Assembly: GCA_963842955.1 (NCBI GenBank)
Contig: CAWJIJ010000011.1
Span: 124,001 to 188,000 of the forward strand
Length of the DNA stretch: 64,000 nucleotides
Reading direction: 5' to 3'
DNA from: JARFQW01 sp963842955
GTDB taxonomy: Bacteria > Pseudomonadota > Gammaproteobacteria > Steroidobacterales > XN24
The position numbers were made by a program, and so were the translations under genes. Positions 1 to 7,993 of the stretch are shown one piece after another (within the stretch, counting starts at the first letter, position 1; each line of letters opens with the position of its first letter). The notes under the pieces were generated by a model that was not told where the DNA came from, searched no databases, and saw nothing but the letters and a program-made list of their open reading frames with translations.

Positions 1-439
1 GGCCGGGGGTCGCCATGACGCGGATATCGACCCCTCCCAGCGGCAGGACATCGCCTTCGGCGAACATGCGGTCGAACTGCCGCCCATCCGGCACGAACTC
101 GTCGCCCAGGTTGTAGAGATCGGCAAAGCGCGCCTGGACTTCCCGAATGCCCTGCCCCGCCCCGAGGCGGCCGCCGGCGCGCCCCTTCAGCCAGGCCGCG
201 GCCGAAAGGTGATCTGCGTGGGCGTGGGTCTCCAGAATCCAGGCCAGCTCCAGCCGGTCGCCTTCGATCGCCGCGGCCAGGGGCTCCAGAAATGCCGTGC
301 CGAGACGCCCGCTGGCGGCGTCGTAGTCGAGAACCGGGTCAATGACCGCGGCTGCGCGGCTTCCGGAATCGCGAAGGAGATGGGTAAACGATCCGGTGGG
401 TTCGTGGTACCAGGACTGAACCAGCGGTTTGGGACTCAT
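1..439 (-). CDS. Metallo-beta-lactamase-fold persulfide dioxygenase-like protein (partial)
   Basis: The gene starts at the ATG at 439 and runs off the left edge, leaving about 146 residues. The metal-binding motif THAHADHLSA lies at residues 71-80, the HxHxDH signature of the metallo-beta-lactamase fold. In this form it is typical of ETHE1/Blh-type sulfur dioxygenases, iron enzymes that oxidise glutathione persulfide to sulfite. That specific reaction is inferred from the motif and from the neighbour. The gene is divergent from a BigR/SqrR-type repressor, which in other bacteria controls just such a gene. The C-terminal half with the remaining metal ligands is outside the window, so a general glyoxalase II-like hydrolase is not excluded. 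Confidence 0.8.
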   Translation of the reverse strand, partial: MSPKPLVQSWYHEPTGSFTHLLRDSGSRAAAVIDPVLDYDAASGRLGTAFLEPLAAAIEGDRLELAWILETHAHADHLSAAAWLKGRAGGRLGAGQGIREVQARFADLYNLGDEFVPDGRQFDRMFAEGDVLPLGGVDIRVMATPG

Positions 440-472
440 TGATGGAAGCTCACGATGGACGATTGACTAAGC

Positions 473-486
473 TTAGATATATCTAA
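473..486. promoter_or_regulatory. Perfect 14-bp palindrome, candidate BigR-type operator
   Basis: TTAGATATATCTAA is a perfect AT-rich palindrome in the 114-bp gap between the divergent dioxygenase-like and ArsR-type genes, in otherwise GC-rich DNA. Operators of BigR and related ArsR repressors are AT-rich palindromes between the regulator and its target. Its position would allow one dimer to repress both promoters. Binding is inferred. Confidence 0.6.
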
Positions 487-553
487 TTTAGAGGGCTACC
501 CCTGATGGCCCGCCGTGCCGTACACTATAAGCGTCATAGGTGAATACCGAGAT

Positions 554-883
554 ATGAGCCAGGCTCAGCCACAGACCGACGATTTCCCGATGGATCCCGA
601 AGCCATGCGGGAACATGCCCTCGACGCCAGCCGGCTGCTCAAGGCCCTGGCCAACGAGTCGAGGCTGATGGTGCTGTGTTCCCTGTGCGAGCGGGAGATG
701 AGCGTGGGCGAACTCAATGCCCGGGTCCCCCTGAGCCAGTCCGCTCTTTCCCAGCATCTCGCGGTGCTGCGTCGCGACGGACTCGTGACCACCCGCCGGG
801 AAGCCCAGACCATCTATTACGCCCTGGTCGACGGGCCCGCGGCCCGGGTGATCGATACGCTGCACGGAATTTACTGCGGGTAA
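554..883 (+). CDS. ArsR-family persulfide-sensing repressor (BigR/SqrR type)
   Basis: This is a 109-residue winged-helix repressor. The recognition-helix region is LSQSALSQHLAVLRRDGLV (residues 60-78). With the start at ATG 554, cysteines fall at 42 and 108 (the latter in the C-terminal HGIYCG). These are the positions of the two redox cysteines of BigR and close to those of SqrR (41 and 107), which form a disulfide or polysulfide bridge when sulfide stress releases the operator. A third cysteine is at 45. An upstream in-frame ATG at 515 would add 13 residues and spoil this register, so 554 is preferred. The divergent neighbour is the expected target. Autoregulation through the palindrome at 473-486 is inferred. 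Confidence 0.85.
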   Translation: MSQAQPQTDDFPMDPEAMREHALDASRLLKALANESRLMVLCSLCEREMSVGELNARVPLSQSALSQHLAVLRRDGLVTTRREAQTIYYALVDGPAARVIDTLHGIYCG

Positions 884-1061
884 AACCGTCCGGCCGATCC
901 CGGCGAATTCCTTTCCAGACGCTACTCAAGCCGACCCGGCATCAACCGGTCGGGCACGTGCGCGGTGGTTGATCCCATGAGCCGTACACGTTTTGTGGGA
1001 TTTTTATCTGATTCCACGCTGCGCTGAATCCAGCGACAAACTCCTCCTCGAAAGCTTTGTC

Positions 1062-1084
1062 CATGATCCGGACTCCAGATCATG
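1062..1084. promoter_or_regulatory. Inverted repeat upstream of the lipid-remodelling operon
   Basis: Two perfect 7-bp arms, CATGATC and GATCATG, are separated by 9 bp and lie about 95 bp before the first gene of the operon. This is a plausible operator, for example for the MerR-like protein of the same operon, but no family-specific consensus was recognised. The rest of 884-1176 holds no gene. It has a short GC-rich hairpin just after the repressor gene without a T-tract, and no clear promoter. Confidence 0.35.
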
Positions 1085-1176
1085 CGGCTCTCACGATTTT
1101 TTCACAGTCCCACGTACAGGATCTGCACAGCCCCGCGGCGGCGGGACTCGGCAACACGAATTTGAGGCGTCCAAGC

Positions 1177-1759
1177 ATGTTTGACCCGCGTTCCCCCGTC
1201 ATCAGAGCCTGGCTTCTGGCCTTGTCCGCCGGATTGTCGCTGGCGGTCGCTGTGCCGGCTCATGCCAATACCCGGGCCCCCTCTCCGGCGAGCTCTTGCC
1301 GATCTGGAAGTCGAAGCCGTCGGCTCGGGCGTTCTCAGCTGGTTCGGCATCGACGTCTACGAAGCGGTCCTGTATACGGATTCGGGCCGATTCCGCGGCC
1401 TCGATGCCCAGGAAACCGTGGCCCTGGAGCTTCGCTACCGTCGCAATATTTCGGCACAGCGCCTGGTGGACCGGACGCGCAAGGAATGGGACCGGCTCGA
1501 TCGCAGGACCCGGCTGCCCGAGCAAGAGACTCGCAACGCATGGCTTGAGCGTGTCAGTTCCTTCTGGCCCGACATCGCGGCCGGAGATCTTATTGTGACG
1601 GTCGTATCCCGCGACGGACCGACCCGCTTCTATGGTTCCGGCGGATTCATCGGCGAAATTGCCGATCCCGAGTTCGGGCCGGCCTTCCTCGAAATCTGGC
1701 TGCACCCCGAATCAAGCAGGCCGGATCTGCGCAACGAACTCGTCGGGCAAGCCCGTTGA
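1177..1759 (+). CDS. Chalcone-isomerase-like periplasmic protein (frameshifted)
   Basis: The ATG at 1177 begins a signal peptide (MFDPRSPVIRAWLLALSAG..., cleavage near AHA). The mature part is read in another frame from about 1285 to the stop at 1757-1759. The shift falls at a C-rich run near 1278-1290, so one missing or extra base is likely. The mature part (SWFGIDVYEAVLYTDSG, RFYGSGGFIGEI) resembles the bacterial chalcone-isomerase-like fold, a fatty-acid-binding fold in which catalysis has usually been lost. It is the first gene of an operon with fatty-acid-modifying enzymes, so a lipid-binding role in the periplasm is a reasonable inference. The stop overlaps the next start (TGATG), showing translational coupling. 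Confidence 0.7.
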
Positions 1760-2307
1760 TGACACTTCGAAGAGCATTGCTGGGGCTGCTGGCCGTGTCG
1801 ATGATGATCATCGCCAGTGGCTGCGCGACCCGGATCGAGGACTACGCCGGCGAAACGCCGCGGTTCGCCATGGAAGAGTTCTTCTCCGGCGAACTGCGCG
1901 CCTGGGGCGTTTTCCAGGACCGCAGCGGCAAGGTGGTGCGCCGATTCACGGTGGATATGATCGGGCGCTGGGACGGTGACACGGGCGTGCTCGAAGAGGA
2001 TTTCGTATTTGCCGACGGCGAAACCGACCGGCGCGTCTGGACCTTCACGAAAACCGGCACGGACACCTATTCCGGCACCGCGGACGACGTTGTCGGTGAG
2101 GCCTCGGGGGTGGTGGCCGGCAATGCGCTGCGGTGGAAGTACCAGCTGCTGCTGCCGGTGGAGGACAAGACGTACAAGGTGACATTTGACGACTGGATGT
2201 ACCTGCTCGACGAGAACCGGATGGTGAACCGCTCGGTCATGACCAAGTTCGGCGTTCGACTCGGCGAGGTCATCCTGTTCTTCGAGAAAGTCGGTAGCCC
2301 GACGTGA
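1759..2307 (+). CDS. DUF3833-family lipoprotein
   Basis: The 182-residue protein has a lipoprotein signal (LLAVSMMIIASGC, lipobox cysteine near residue 22), so it should be lipid-anchored facing the periplasm. The body (FSGELRAWGVFQDRSGKVV, then DGDTGVLEEDFVFADGE) fits the DUF3833 family, a small beta-rich lipocalin-like domain found next to DUF1365, cfa and FAD-oxidoreductase genes in many proteobacteria. Its molecular role is unknown. ATG 1759 overlaps the upstream stop, and its own stop overlaps the next GTG. A TTG one codon earlier is a less likely start. Confidence 0.8.
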   Translation: MTLRRALLGLLAVSMMIIASGCATRIEDYAGETPRFAMEEFFSGELRAWGVFQDRSGKVVRRFTVDMIGRWDGDTGVLEEDFVFADGETDRRVWTFTKTGTDTYSGTADDVVGEASGVVAGNALRWKYQLLLPVEDKTYKVTFDDWMYLLDENRMVNRSVMTKFGVRLGEVILFFEKVGSPT

Positions 2308-3209
2308 GCGTCGATGCGGCCGGCGGCGCCACCGGACTCCTGCCCATTCGAACGGTGGCCCGCCTGACGGGAGTCAAGCCGGTGACGCTCAGGGCCTGGG
2401 AGCGGCGCTATGGCCTGGTTTCGCCAAGCCGCACCGAGTCCGGGCATCGGCTGTACAGCTCCGATGACGTAGAACGCATCCGCCGGGCCGTCGTGCTGGT
2501 TCGCCAGGGCGTGGCCATCGGCCGCGTGGGCGCGCTCCTGGATCCCGGGGCTGATGAAGACGTGTCGGTGGATGGCGCGTGGACCCGGCATCGCCGGGCA
2601 TTCGAGAATGCGGTGGACAGTTTCGCAGAGGCCTCGATGGACGCCATTCATCACGGCCTGATGATGCGTTTCCCGGCACGGCTGGTGCTCGAACAGGTGA
2701 TCGGCCCGGTGGCCATGATTCTGGAGAACGGCGACGGCGATGCGGCCCTCGCCCGCCAGCGCTTCCTGGAGTCCTGGCTGCATACCAAGCTGGGCGCTCA
2801 GTGTCATCACACGCGATCCGAGGACACCCAGGGCAACGTGCTCATTGCCCCCATACCCGACGAGACCCGCCAGCTCACCATCCTGTCCTTTGCGCTTCTG
2901 GCGGCAGAAGCCGGCTATCGGCCCACGCTGCTGGGGCCGGATACGCCGCTCTCTGTCCTGCCGATCGCCGCGCGCCGCAGCGACCGGCACGCAGTCATCC
3001 TCTACGGGCATCGTGCCGCCAAGCGCGTCTTTCTGGACTCTGCGCTGCCGCGTCTCGTGGGACGGCTGCCCGTGGGCTGCTTTGTGCAGGGGCTGGCCGG
3101 AGACACCGCGAGGGCCGACTGCGTGGCCGCCGGCTGCACGCCGCTTGGCCAGGACCCGGTTGCGGCCCTGGAAAAATTTCAAGAACGATCAGGAGTGCTC
3201 CAAGGATGA
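2304..3209 (+). CDS. MerR-family regulator, LitR/CarH-like
   Basis: The 301-residue protein starts at a GTG overlapping the previous stop. Residues about 13-80 are a MerR winged helix-turn-helix (TVARLTGVKPVTLRAWERRYGL, then SGHRLYSSDD). The remainder follows the layout of LitR/CarH photoreceptors: a helical region and then a Rossmann-like fold with LLGPDTPLSVLP. In CarH the fold carries a His in GERHEIG that binds adenosylcobalamin. Here the equivalent stretch reads PDETRQLTIL, with no histidine. It may therefore belong to the cobalamin-independent members of the family. LitR-type proteins control light-inducible clusters containing cfa, DUF1365, DUF3833 and FAD oxidoreductases, as in this operon. 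Autoregulation is inferred. Confidence 0.8.
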   Translation: MSVDAAGGATGLLPIRTVARLTGVKPVTLRAWERRYGLVSPSRTESGHRLYSSDDVERIRRAVVLVRQGVAIGRVGALLDPGADEDVSVDGAWTRHRRAFENAVDSFAEASMDAIHHGLMMRFPARLVLEQVIGPVAMILENGDGDAALARQRFLESWLHTKLGAQCHHTRSEDTQGNVLIAPIPDETRQLTILSFALLAAEAGYRPTLLGPDTPLSVLPIAARRSDRHAVILYGHRAAKRVFLDSALPRLVGRLPVGCFVQGLAGDTARADCVAAGCTPLGQDPVAALEKFQERSGVLQG

Positions 3210-4174
3210 ACCCGTCGAGCCCTGCAGGGGCCGCGCCAAAGATCAATATCTTCCGGCTGCTGAGCCAACGGATCAGCTCCCCCGTGGAATCCGGCTCGAG
3301 GGGCGTCGACTGGATACGGGTGCTGCCCTTCATAGGTATTCATCTGGCCTGCTTCGGAGTGATCTGGACCGGCTGGAGCCCTGTCGCCGTTTCGGTAGCG
3401 CTGGGCCTTTATGTCCTGAGAATGTTTGCCATCACCGGGTTCTATCACCGCTACTTCTCCCATCGCACCTTCAAGACCAGTCGCGGAGCGCAGTTTGTTT
3501 TCGCCCTGCTCGGCGCCTCGGCAGCCCAGCGGGGGCCGTTGTGGTGGGCGGCTCACCACCGGGAGCATCACCAGCATTCGGATCAGGAAGGCGACGCCCA
3601 TTCGCCGCGGCAGCACGGCTTCCTCTGGAGCCACATGGGCTGGTTCCTGTCCCGGGACAACTACCCCACCCGCTTTCGACGAGTGCGGGACCTGGCCCGC
3701 TACCCGGAGCTCAAATGGCTGGATCGGAACGACGCGCTGGTGCCGGTTGCGCTGGGGACCGGCCTGTTCCTGCTCGGCAGTCTTCTCGGTTACGCCGCAC
3801 CCGGGCTGGGCACCGACGGCTGGCAGATGCTTGTCTGGGGTTTCTTTATTTCCACGGTCGCGGTCTACCACGGCACCTACACGATCAATTCACTCGCCCA
3901 TCGGTTCGGCAGACAGCGCTACGACACGGGTGACGAAAGCCGTAACAGCCTGGTGCTGGCGCTGATCACTTTCGGCGAGGGCTGGCACAACAACCATCAC
4001 CGCTACCCGGCCTCGGCGAGGCAGGGGTTTCGCTGGTGGGAAATCGATCTGACCTACTACGGCCTGCGCCTGATGGCGGCCACAGGACTGATCTGGGATC
4101 TGCGGCCTGTTCCGGCCCGGGTCCTCGACGAAGGCCGGGCGGCCGGGTCGGCACGCAGAGTTGTCTCAAGGTGA
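3206..4174 (+). CDS. Membrane fatty-acid desaturase (acyl-CoA delta-9 type)
   Basis: The 322-residue membrane protein has the three histidine boxes of stearoyl-CoA-type desaturases: HRYFSH near residue 82, HHREHHQHSD near 116 and GWHNNHHRYP near 259. These bind the di-iron centre that introduces a double bond into a fatty acyl chain. Four or so hydrophobic helices flank the boxes. The ATG at 3206 overlaps the end of the MerR gene (ATGA). Unlike the many interrupted genes nearby, the frame is intact. Substrate and bond position cannot be read from sequence. In this operon it would supply unsaturated chains to the methyltransferase at the distal end. Confidence 0.9.
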   Translation: MNPSSPAGAAPKINIFRLLSQRISSPVESGSRGVDWIRVLPFIGIHLACFGVIWTGWSPVAVSVALGLYVLRMFAITGFYHRYFSHRTFKTSRGAQFVFALLGASAAQRGPLWWAAHHREHHQHSDQEGDAHSPRQHGFLWSHMGWFLSRDNYPTRFRRVRDLARYPELKWLDRNDALVPVALGTGLFLLGSLLGYAAPGLGTDGWQMLVWGFFISTVAVYHGTYTINSLAHRFGRQRYDTGDESRNSLVLALITFGEGWHNNHHRYPASARQGFRWWEIDLTYYGLRLMAATGLIWDLRPVPARVLDEGRAAGSARRVVSR

Positions 4175-4179
4175 GCCGC

Positions 4180-4590
4180 ATGGACCCCAGGCTTTTCCAG
4201 GACCTGTTCAACAGCCTGGATGCGCGCAATCTGCATCGCCTCGGCGAGGTTTACGCGGACCACGTGGTCTTCGAGGATCCCCTGCACCGGGTGGAAGGGC
4301 TGCCCGCGCTTACCGAGTACTTCCAGCGGATGTACAAGGGCGTTGCGGAGATTCGCTTCGACTTCGAAGACGTGATGCAGGACGACGAGGGCGCGATGCT
4401 TACGTGGGTCATGCACATGCGCCACGCGCGCCTGCGCCCCGGCGAACTGCTGTCGCTGCCCGGCGCATCACACATCAGGTTTGAAGAGCGGATTCACTAC
4501 CACCGGGACTACTTCGATGCCGGCGCGCTTCTGTATGAGCGGCTGCCGGTGATTGGCGGACTGATTCGGGGCATCAAGGGACGGGTCTGA
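4180..4590 (+). CDS. NTF2-like (SnoaL-type) small protein
   Basis: The 136-residue protein has a cone-shaped NTF2-like pattern: a helical start (LFQDLFNSLDARNLHRLGEVY), then ADHVVFEDPLHRVEG and a beta-rich C-terminal half with FEERIHYHRDYFD. NTF2-like folds hold small hydrophobic ligands or act as isomerases or accessory proteins. The same family occurs in other bacterial clusters of this composition, but the reaction is unknown. ATG 4180 is preferred because AAGGTG lies suitably upstream. An in-frame GTG at 4171 overlaps the desaturase stop and is possible. Confidence 0.75.
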   Translation: MDPRLFQDLFNSLDARNLHRLGEVYADHVVFEDPLHRVEGLPALTEYFQRMYKGVAEIRFDFEDVMQDDEGAMLTWVMHMRHARLRPGELLSLPGASHIRFEERIHYHRDYFDAGALLYERLPVIGGLIRGIKGRV

Positions 4591-4618
4591 GGCCCGAGAT
4601 TGTTCAAGGAGCATTTGC

Positions 4619-5912
4619 ATGCGTATTGCCATCGTCGGCACGGGAATTTCGGGAATGACCGCGGCCTATCACCTGCAGGCCGATCATGAGCTGACCGTGT
4701 TCGAAGCCAATGGCTACATCGGCGGCCACACCAATACCGTGGACGTGGAGCTCGATGGCCGGTCCTGGGCCGTGGACACAGGGATTTATCGTCTTCAATG
4801 ACTGGACGTATCCGAATTTCATCGCCCTGATGGACGAGCTCGGGGTAGAGTCCCAGCCGTCGGACATGAGCTTCAGCGTGCATTGCGACCGCAGCGGGCT
4901 CGAATATTGCGGATCGTCGCTGGACCAGCTGTTTGCCCAGCGCCGCAACCTTCTCAGCCCCGGCTTCTATGGAATGATCGCGGACATCATGCGGTTCAAC
5001 AAGGAGAGCCTGGAGCTGCTGGCAAGCGGGGATGACGGCCTGTCGCTGGGCGAGTACCTGGAACAGGGCGGCTACCGCCGGCGCTTCATCGAGCACTACA
5101 TCATTCCCATGGGGGCCGCGATCTGGTCCTCGTCGCCGGCGAGCATGTACCGGTTTCCGGCCCGCTATTTCGTGGAGTTCTTCAGCAACCACGGCATGCT
5201 GAACATCAAGAACCGGCCGACCTGGCGCGTGATCAAGGGCGGGTCCCGGGCTTACGTGGACAAGCTGGTGGCGGGCTTCGCCGACCGGATCCGTCTGAAC
5301 ACGCCGGTGGAGGCCGTGCGCCGGACCCGGGGCGGGGTCGGCGGTCACGCTGGCGGCGAGTCGGCGCATTTTGACGCCGTCCTCATGGCCTGCCACAGCG
5401 ACCAGGCGCTGCGCTTGCTGCAAGATCCCGACGCGGACGAGCGCGCGATCCTCGGGGCGATACCGTATCAGCCCAACGAGGCGGTCCTGCACACCGATAC
5501 CCGTTTGCTGCCGGACCGGCGCAAGGCGTGGTCGGCCTGGAACTACCACATTCCCGCCGCGGACTCCGGCAGTGTCGCGCTGACCTACGACATGAACATC
5601 CTGCAGAGCCTCGACGCTCCGCAGGAGTTCTGCGTCACCCTCAACCACGACGAGCTCATCGACGAGTCGAAGATTCTGCGGCGTATCGCCTACGAACACC
5701 CCGTCTACACTCCACAGGGAATTGCCGCGCAGCGTCGGCTGGGGGATATCAACGGTAGGCGACGGACCTTCTTTGCCGGCGCCTACTGGGGTTTCGGCTT
5801 CCACGAAGACGGCGTGAAGAGCGGGCTGGCGGCGGTCGATGCCGTCCGGAGCTGGCAGCACGAGGGAGGGCGCAGTCGTGACGAGCAGCTGCCTCTACGT
5901 CGGACAGGTTAG
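4619..5912 (+). CDS. FAD-dependent amine-oxidase-like oxidoreductase (frameshifted)
   Basis: The ATG at 4619, behind AAGGAG, opens with a dinucleotide-binding loop (IVGTGISGMTAAYHL, residues 3-17) and NGYIGGHTNTV, which fits the NAD(P)-binding flavoprotein family found beside DUF1365 and cfa. The frame breaks at about 4783: reading GACACAGGG, skipping one A, then TTTATCGTC restores the expected DTGFIVFNDWTYPNF. The downstream part runs intact to 5912. A single inserted base therefore explains the break, and about 430 residues would be restored. In furan fatty-acid and light-response clusters such enzymes are thought to act on methylated acyl chains. That role is inferred here. Its 3' end overlaps the DUF1365 gene. 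Confidence 0.8.
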
Positions 5913-6681
5913 GCATCGCCGGTTTGGCGATGTGCCGAACGAGTTTCGGTACACGCTGTTCATGGCCTACCTGGATCTCGCCGAGCTGCCCGGGCTGTTC
6001 GATCGTCGCTGGTTCTGGTCGGCGCGGCGTCCGGCGCTGGCGCGCTTTCGCCGCGAGGATCATGCAGGCCCCCATGACCGGCCCCTCGACGAGGTGGTTC
6101 GCGAAATGGTGGAGAACAAGACGGGGGTGCGGCCGGACGGTCCCATACGCCTGCTCACCCATCTGCGTTATTTCGGTCACTGTTTTAACCCGGTCAGCTT
6201 CTATTACTGCTTCGATCGCAGCGGGACACGGGTCGAGACGATCGTCGCGGAGGTCAACAACACGCCCTGGGGCGAGCGGCACTGCTACGTGCTGCCCCAG
6301 TCCGAGGGAACCCGGAAAGGTCCGGTCCAGGAGTTCGCTTTCGGGAAGGCCTTCCACGTGTCGCCGTTTCTGCCCATGGACATGGACTATGCGTGGCGTT
6401 TCGGCGACCCCGATGAACGGCTGTCCGTTCACATGAAGAACATCCAGGACGGCGAGCGCCGCTTCGATGCGACCCTCACGCTGGAACGGCGGCCGATGAC
6501 CGCCTCCGTCATGGCCGGCGTGCTGGCACGGTTTCCCTTGATGACCCTGAAGGTCGTCGCCCTGATCCACTTCCAGGCACTCCGGCTCCTGCTCCGGGGC
6601 GCCCGTTTTCATCCCCATCCTTCGAAATCCGCTGCCGATCCCCGTCGGCCGCGAGAGCTCACCAAGGTAGACGCCCCATGA
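5878..6681 (+). CDS. DUF1365-family protein
   Basis: The 267-residue protein has the hallmark motifs of DUF1365: LYVGQVRHRRF at the start, LRYFGHCFNPVSFYYCF in the middle and FHVSPFLPMDMDYAW later. The family is almost always encoded between an FAD oxidoreductase and a cyclopropane-synthase-like gene, as here. It is proposed to take part in fatty-acid modification, but its activity is not established. The GTG at 5878, preceded by GGGAGGG, is chosen over an ATG at 5839 because the conserved region begins immediately after it. The gene overlaps both neighbours, which supports translational coupling. Confidence 0.85.
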   Translation: MTSSCLYVGQVRHRRFGDVPNEFRYTLFMAYLDLAELPGLFDRRWFWSARRPALARFRREDHAGPHDRPLDEVVREMVENKTGVRPDGPIRLLTHLRYFGHCFNPVSFYYCFDRSGTRVETIVAEVNNTPWGERHCYVLPQSEGTRKGPVQEFAFGKAFHVSPFLPMDMDYAWRFGDPDERLSVHMKNIQDGERRFDATLTLERRPMTASVMAGVLARFPLMTLKVVALIHFQALRLLLRGARFHPHPSKSAADPRRPRELTKVDAP

Positions 6682-7952
6682 GAGAGTCCATTATTCCCAG
6701 GGAACGGATGCTGGCGATGGAATCCGGCAAGGATCGCCTGATCGACCGCACGGCGCGGCGCGCCCTCCTCGCCCGACTTGCCCGAATCGAGCACGGTATT
6801 CTCGAAATCGTCGAAGGGGAAGAGCGGCATCGCTTCGGCAGCCTGTCGGCGCGCTGCCGGCTCATGGCCACCGTGACGGTCACGGATCCCCGCTTCTGGA
6901 GCGAACTGGCCCTGGCCGGAAACACGGGGGCCGGGGAAGCCTACATTGCCGGCTACTTTCGCTGTGACGACCTGACCGCCGCGGTCCGGATACTCGTCCA
7001 GAACCGCGAGGTGCTCGAAGGTCTGGAGGGTGGCGGTGCCCGCCTGGCGGCACCCGTCAAACGGCTGGCCCACTGGATCAACCGGAACACCCAGGAGGGC
7101 AGCCGCAAGAACATCGCCGCCCACTACGATCTGGGCAACGACCTGTTCGAGCTGTTTCTCGACGAAACCATGATGTACTCCTCCGCGATGTTCGCGACCG
7201 GCGAGGAAACCCTGGAAGAAGCCCAGGCTCTGAAGCTGGATGCGATCTGCCGAAAGCTGGAGCTGGCCCCGGAGGATCACCTGCTGGAGATCGGCACCGG
7301 CTGGGGCGCGCTGGCCATCCATGCGGCCGGACGCTACGGCTGCCGGGTAACGACCACGACCATTTCCCGGGAGCAGCACAAGCTGGCAACCGAGCGGGTT
7401 CGTGAAGCCGGGCTGGAGGATCGGATCACCCTGCTGCTGGAAGACTACCGGGACCTGGAGGGCCAGTTCGACAAGCTCGTGTCCGTGGAGATGATCGAAG
7501 CCGTAGGTCACCACTTCCTCGACACCTATATCGCCAAGTGCAGTTCCCTGCTGAAACCTGACGGGATGATGCTGCTGCAGGCCATCACCATTCGCGACCA
7601 GCACTATGCGAATGCTTTGAAGACCGTGGACTTCATCAAAAAGTATGTCTTCCCGGGCAGCTTCATCCCCTCGGTCACCGCTATTGCGGACAGTATTGCG
7701 AGCAGCTCGGATATGCGGATCTTTCATCTCCAGGACTTCGGGCCGGACTATGCCCGCACCCTGCGGCTGTGGCGGGAGCGTTTCTTCGACCGCATCGACG
7801 AGGTCCGCGCACTAGGCTATCCGGAGCCCTTCATCCGCTTGTGGGAGTACTACCTGTGCTACTGCGAGGGCGGGTTTACCGAACGCAACATCGGCGTCAA
7901 TCACATGCTCCTGACGAAACCGGATTGCCGGCGGGCGCCGCTGGGATTCTAG
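6678..7952 (+). CDS. Cyclopropane-fatty-acid-synthase-like SAM methyltransferase
   Basis: The 424-residue enzyme has an N-terminal acyl-lipid-binding region and a Rossmann methyltransferase domain. AAHYDLGNDLFELFLD near residue 150 and LLEIGTGWGALAIHAA near 200 form the SAM site, followed by SVEMIEAVGHH. The family transfers a methylene or methyl group from SAM to the double bond of an unsaturated phospholipid acyl chain at the inner membrane. It could be Cfa itself or a UfaM-like enzyme making methylated unsaturated acids that lead to furan fatty acids. The surrounding genes favour a specialised rather than housekeeping role. The start overlaps the DUF1365 stop (ATGA). Confidence 0.9.
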   Translation: MRESIIPRERMLAMESGKDRLIDRTARRALLARLARIEHGILEIVEGEERHRFGSLSARCRLMATVTVTDPRFWSELALAGNTGAGEAYIAGYFRCDDLTAAVRILVQNREVLEGLEGGGARLAAPVKRLAHWINRNTQEGSRKNIAAHYDLGNDLFELFLDETMMYSSAMFATGEETLEEAQALKLDAICRKLELAPEDHLLEIGTGWGALAIHAAGRYGCRVTTTTISREQHKLATERVREAGLEDRITLLLEDYRDLEGQFDKLVSVEMIEAVGHHFLDTYIAKCSSLLKPDGMMLLQAITIRDQHYANALKTVDFIKKYVFPGSFIPSVTAIADSIASSSDMRIFHLQDFGPDYARTLRLWRERFFDRIDEVRALGYPEPFIRLWEYYLCYCEGGFTERNIGVNHMLLTKPDCRRAPLGF

Positions 7953-7960
7953 GGTGCCGG

Positions 7961-7979
7961 TCGAGGTGGTCTCGATTTT
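7961..7979 (+). terminator. Short hairpin with T-tract between convergent genes
   Basis: TCGAG, a 5-base loop and CTCGA are followed by TTTT, in the 41-bp gap between the end of the lipid operon and the convergent membrane-protein gene. The stem is short, so this is a weak intrinsic terminator candidate. Confidence 0.4.
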
Positions 7980-7993
7980 CCGAACACCGTTGT

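Noticed and set aside
884..1176. RpoE/ChrR-type promoter (TGATCC with TAAGA) before the lipid operon
   Set aside because: A TGATCC is present near 970, but no suitable -10 element lies at the right distance.
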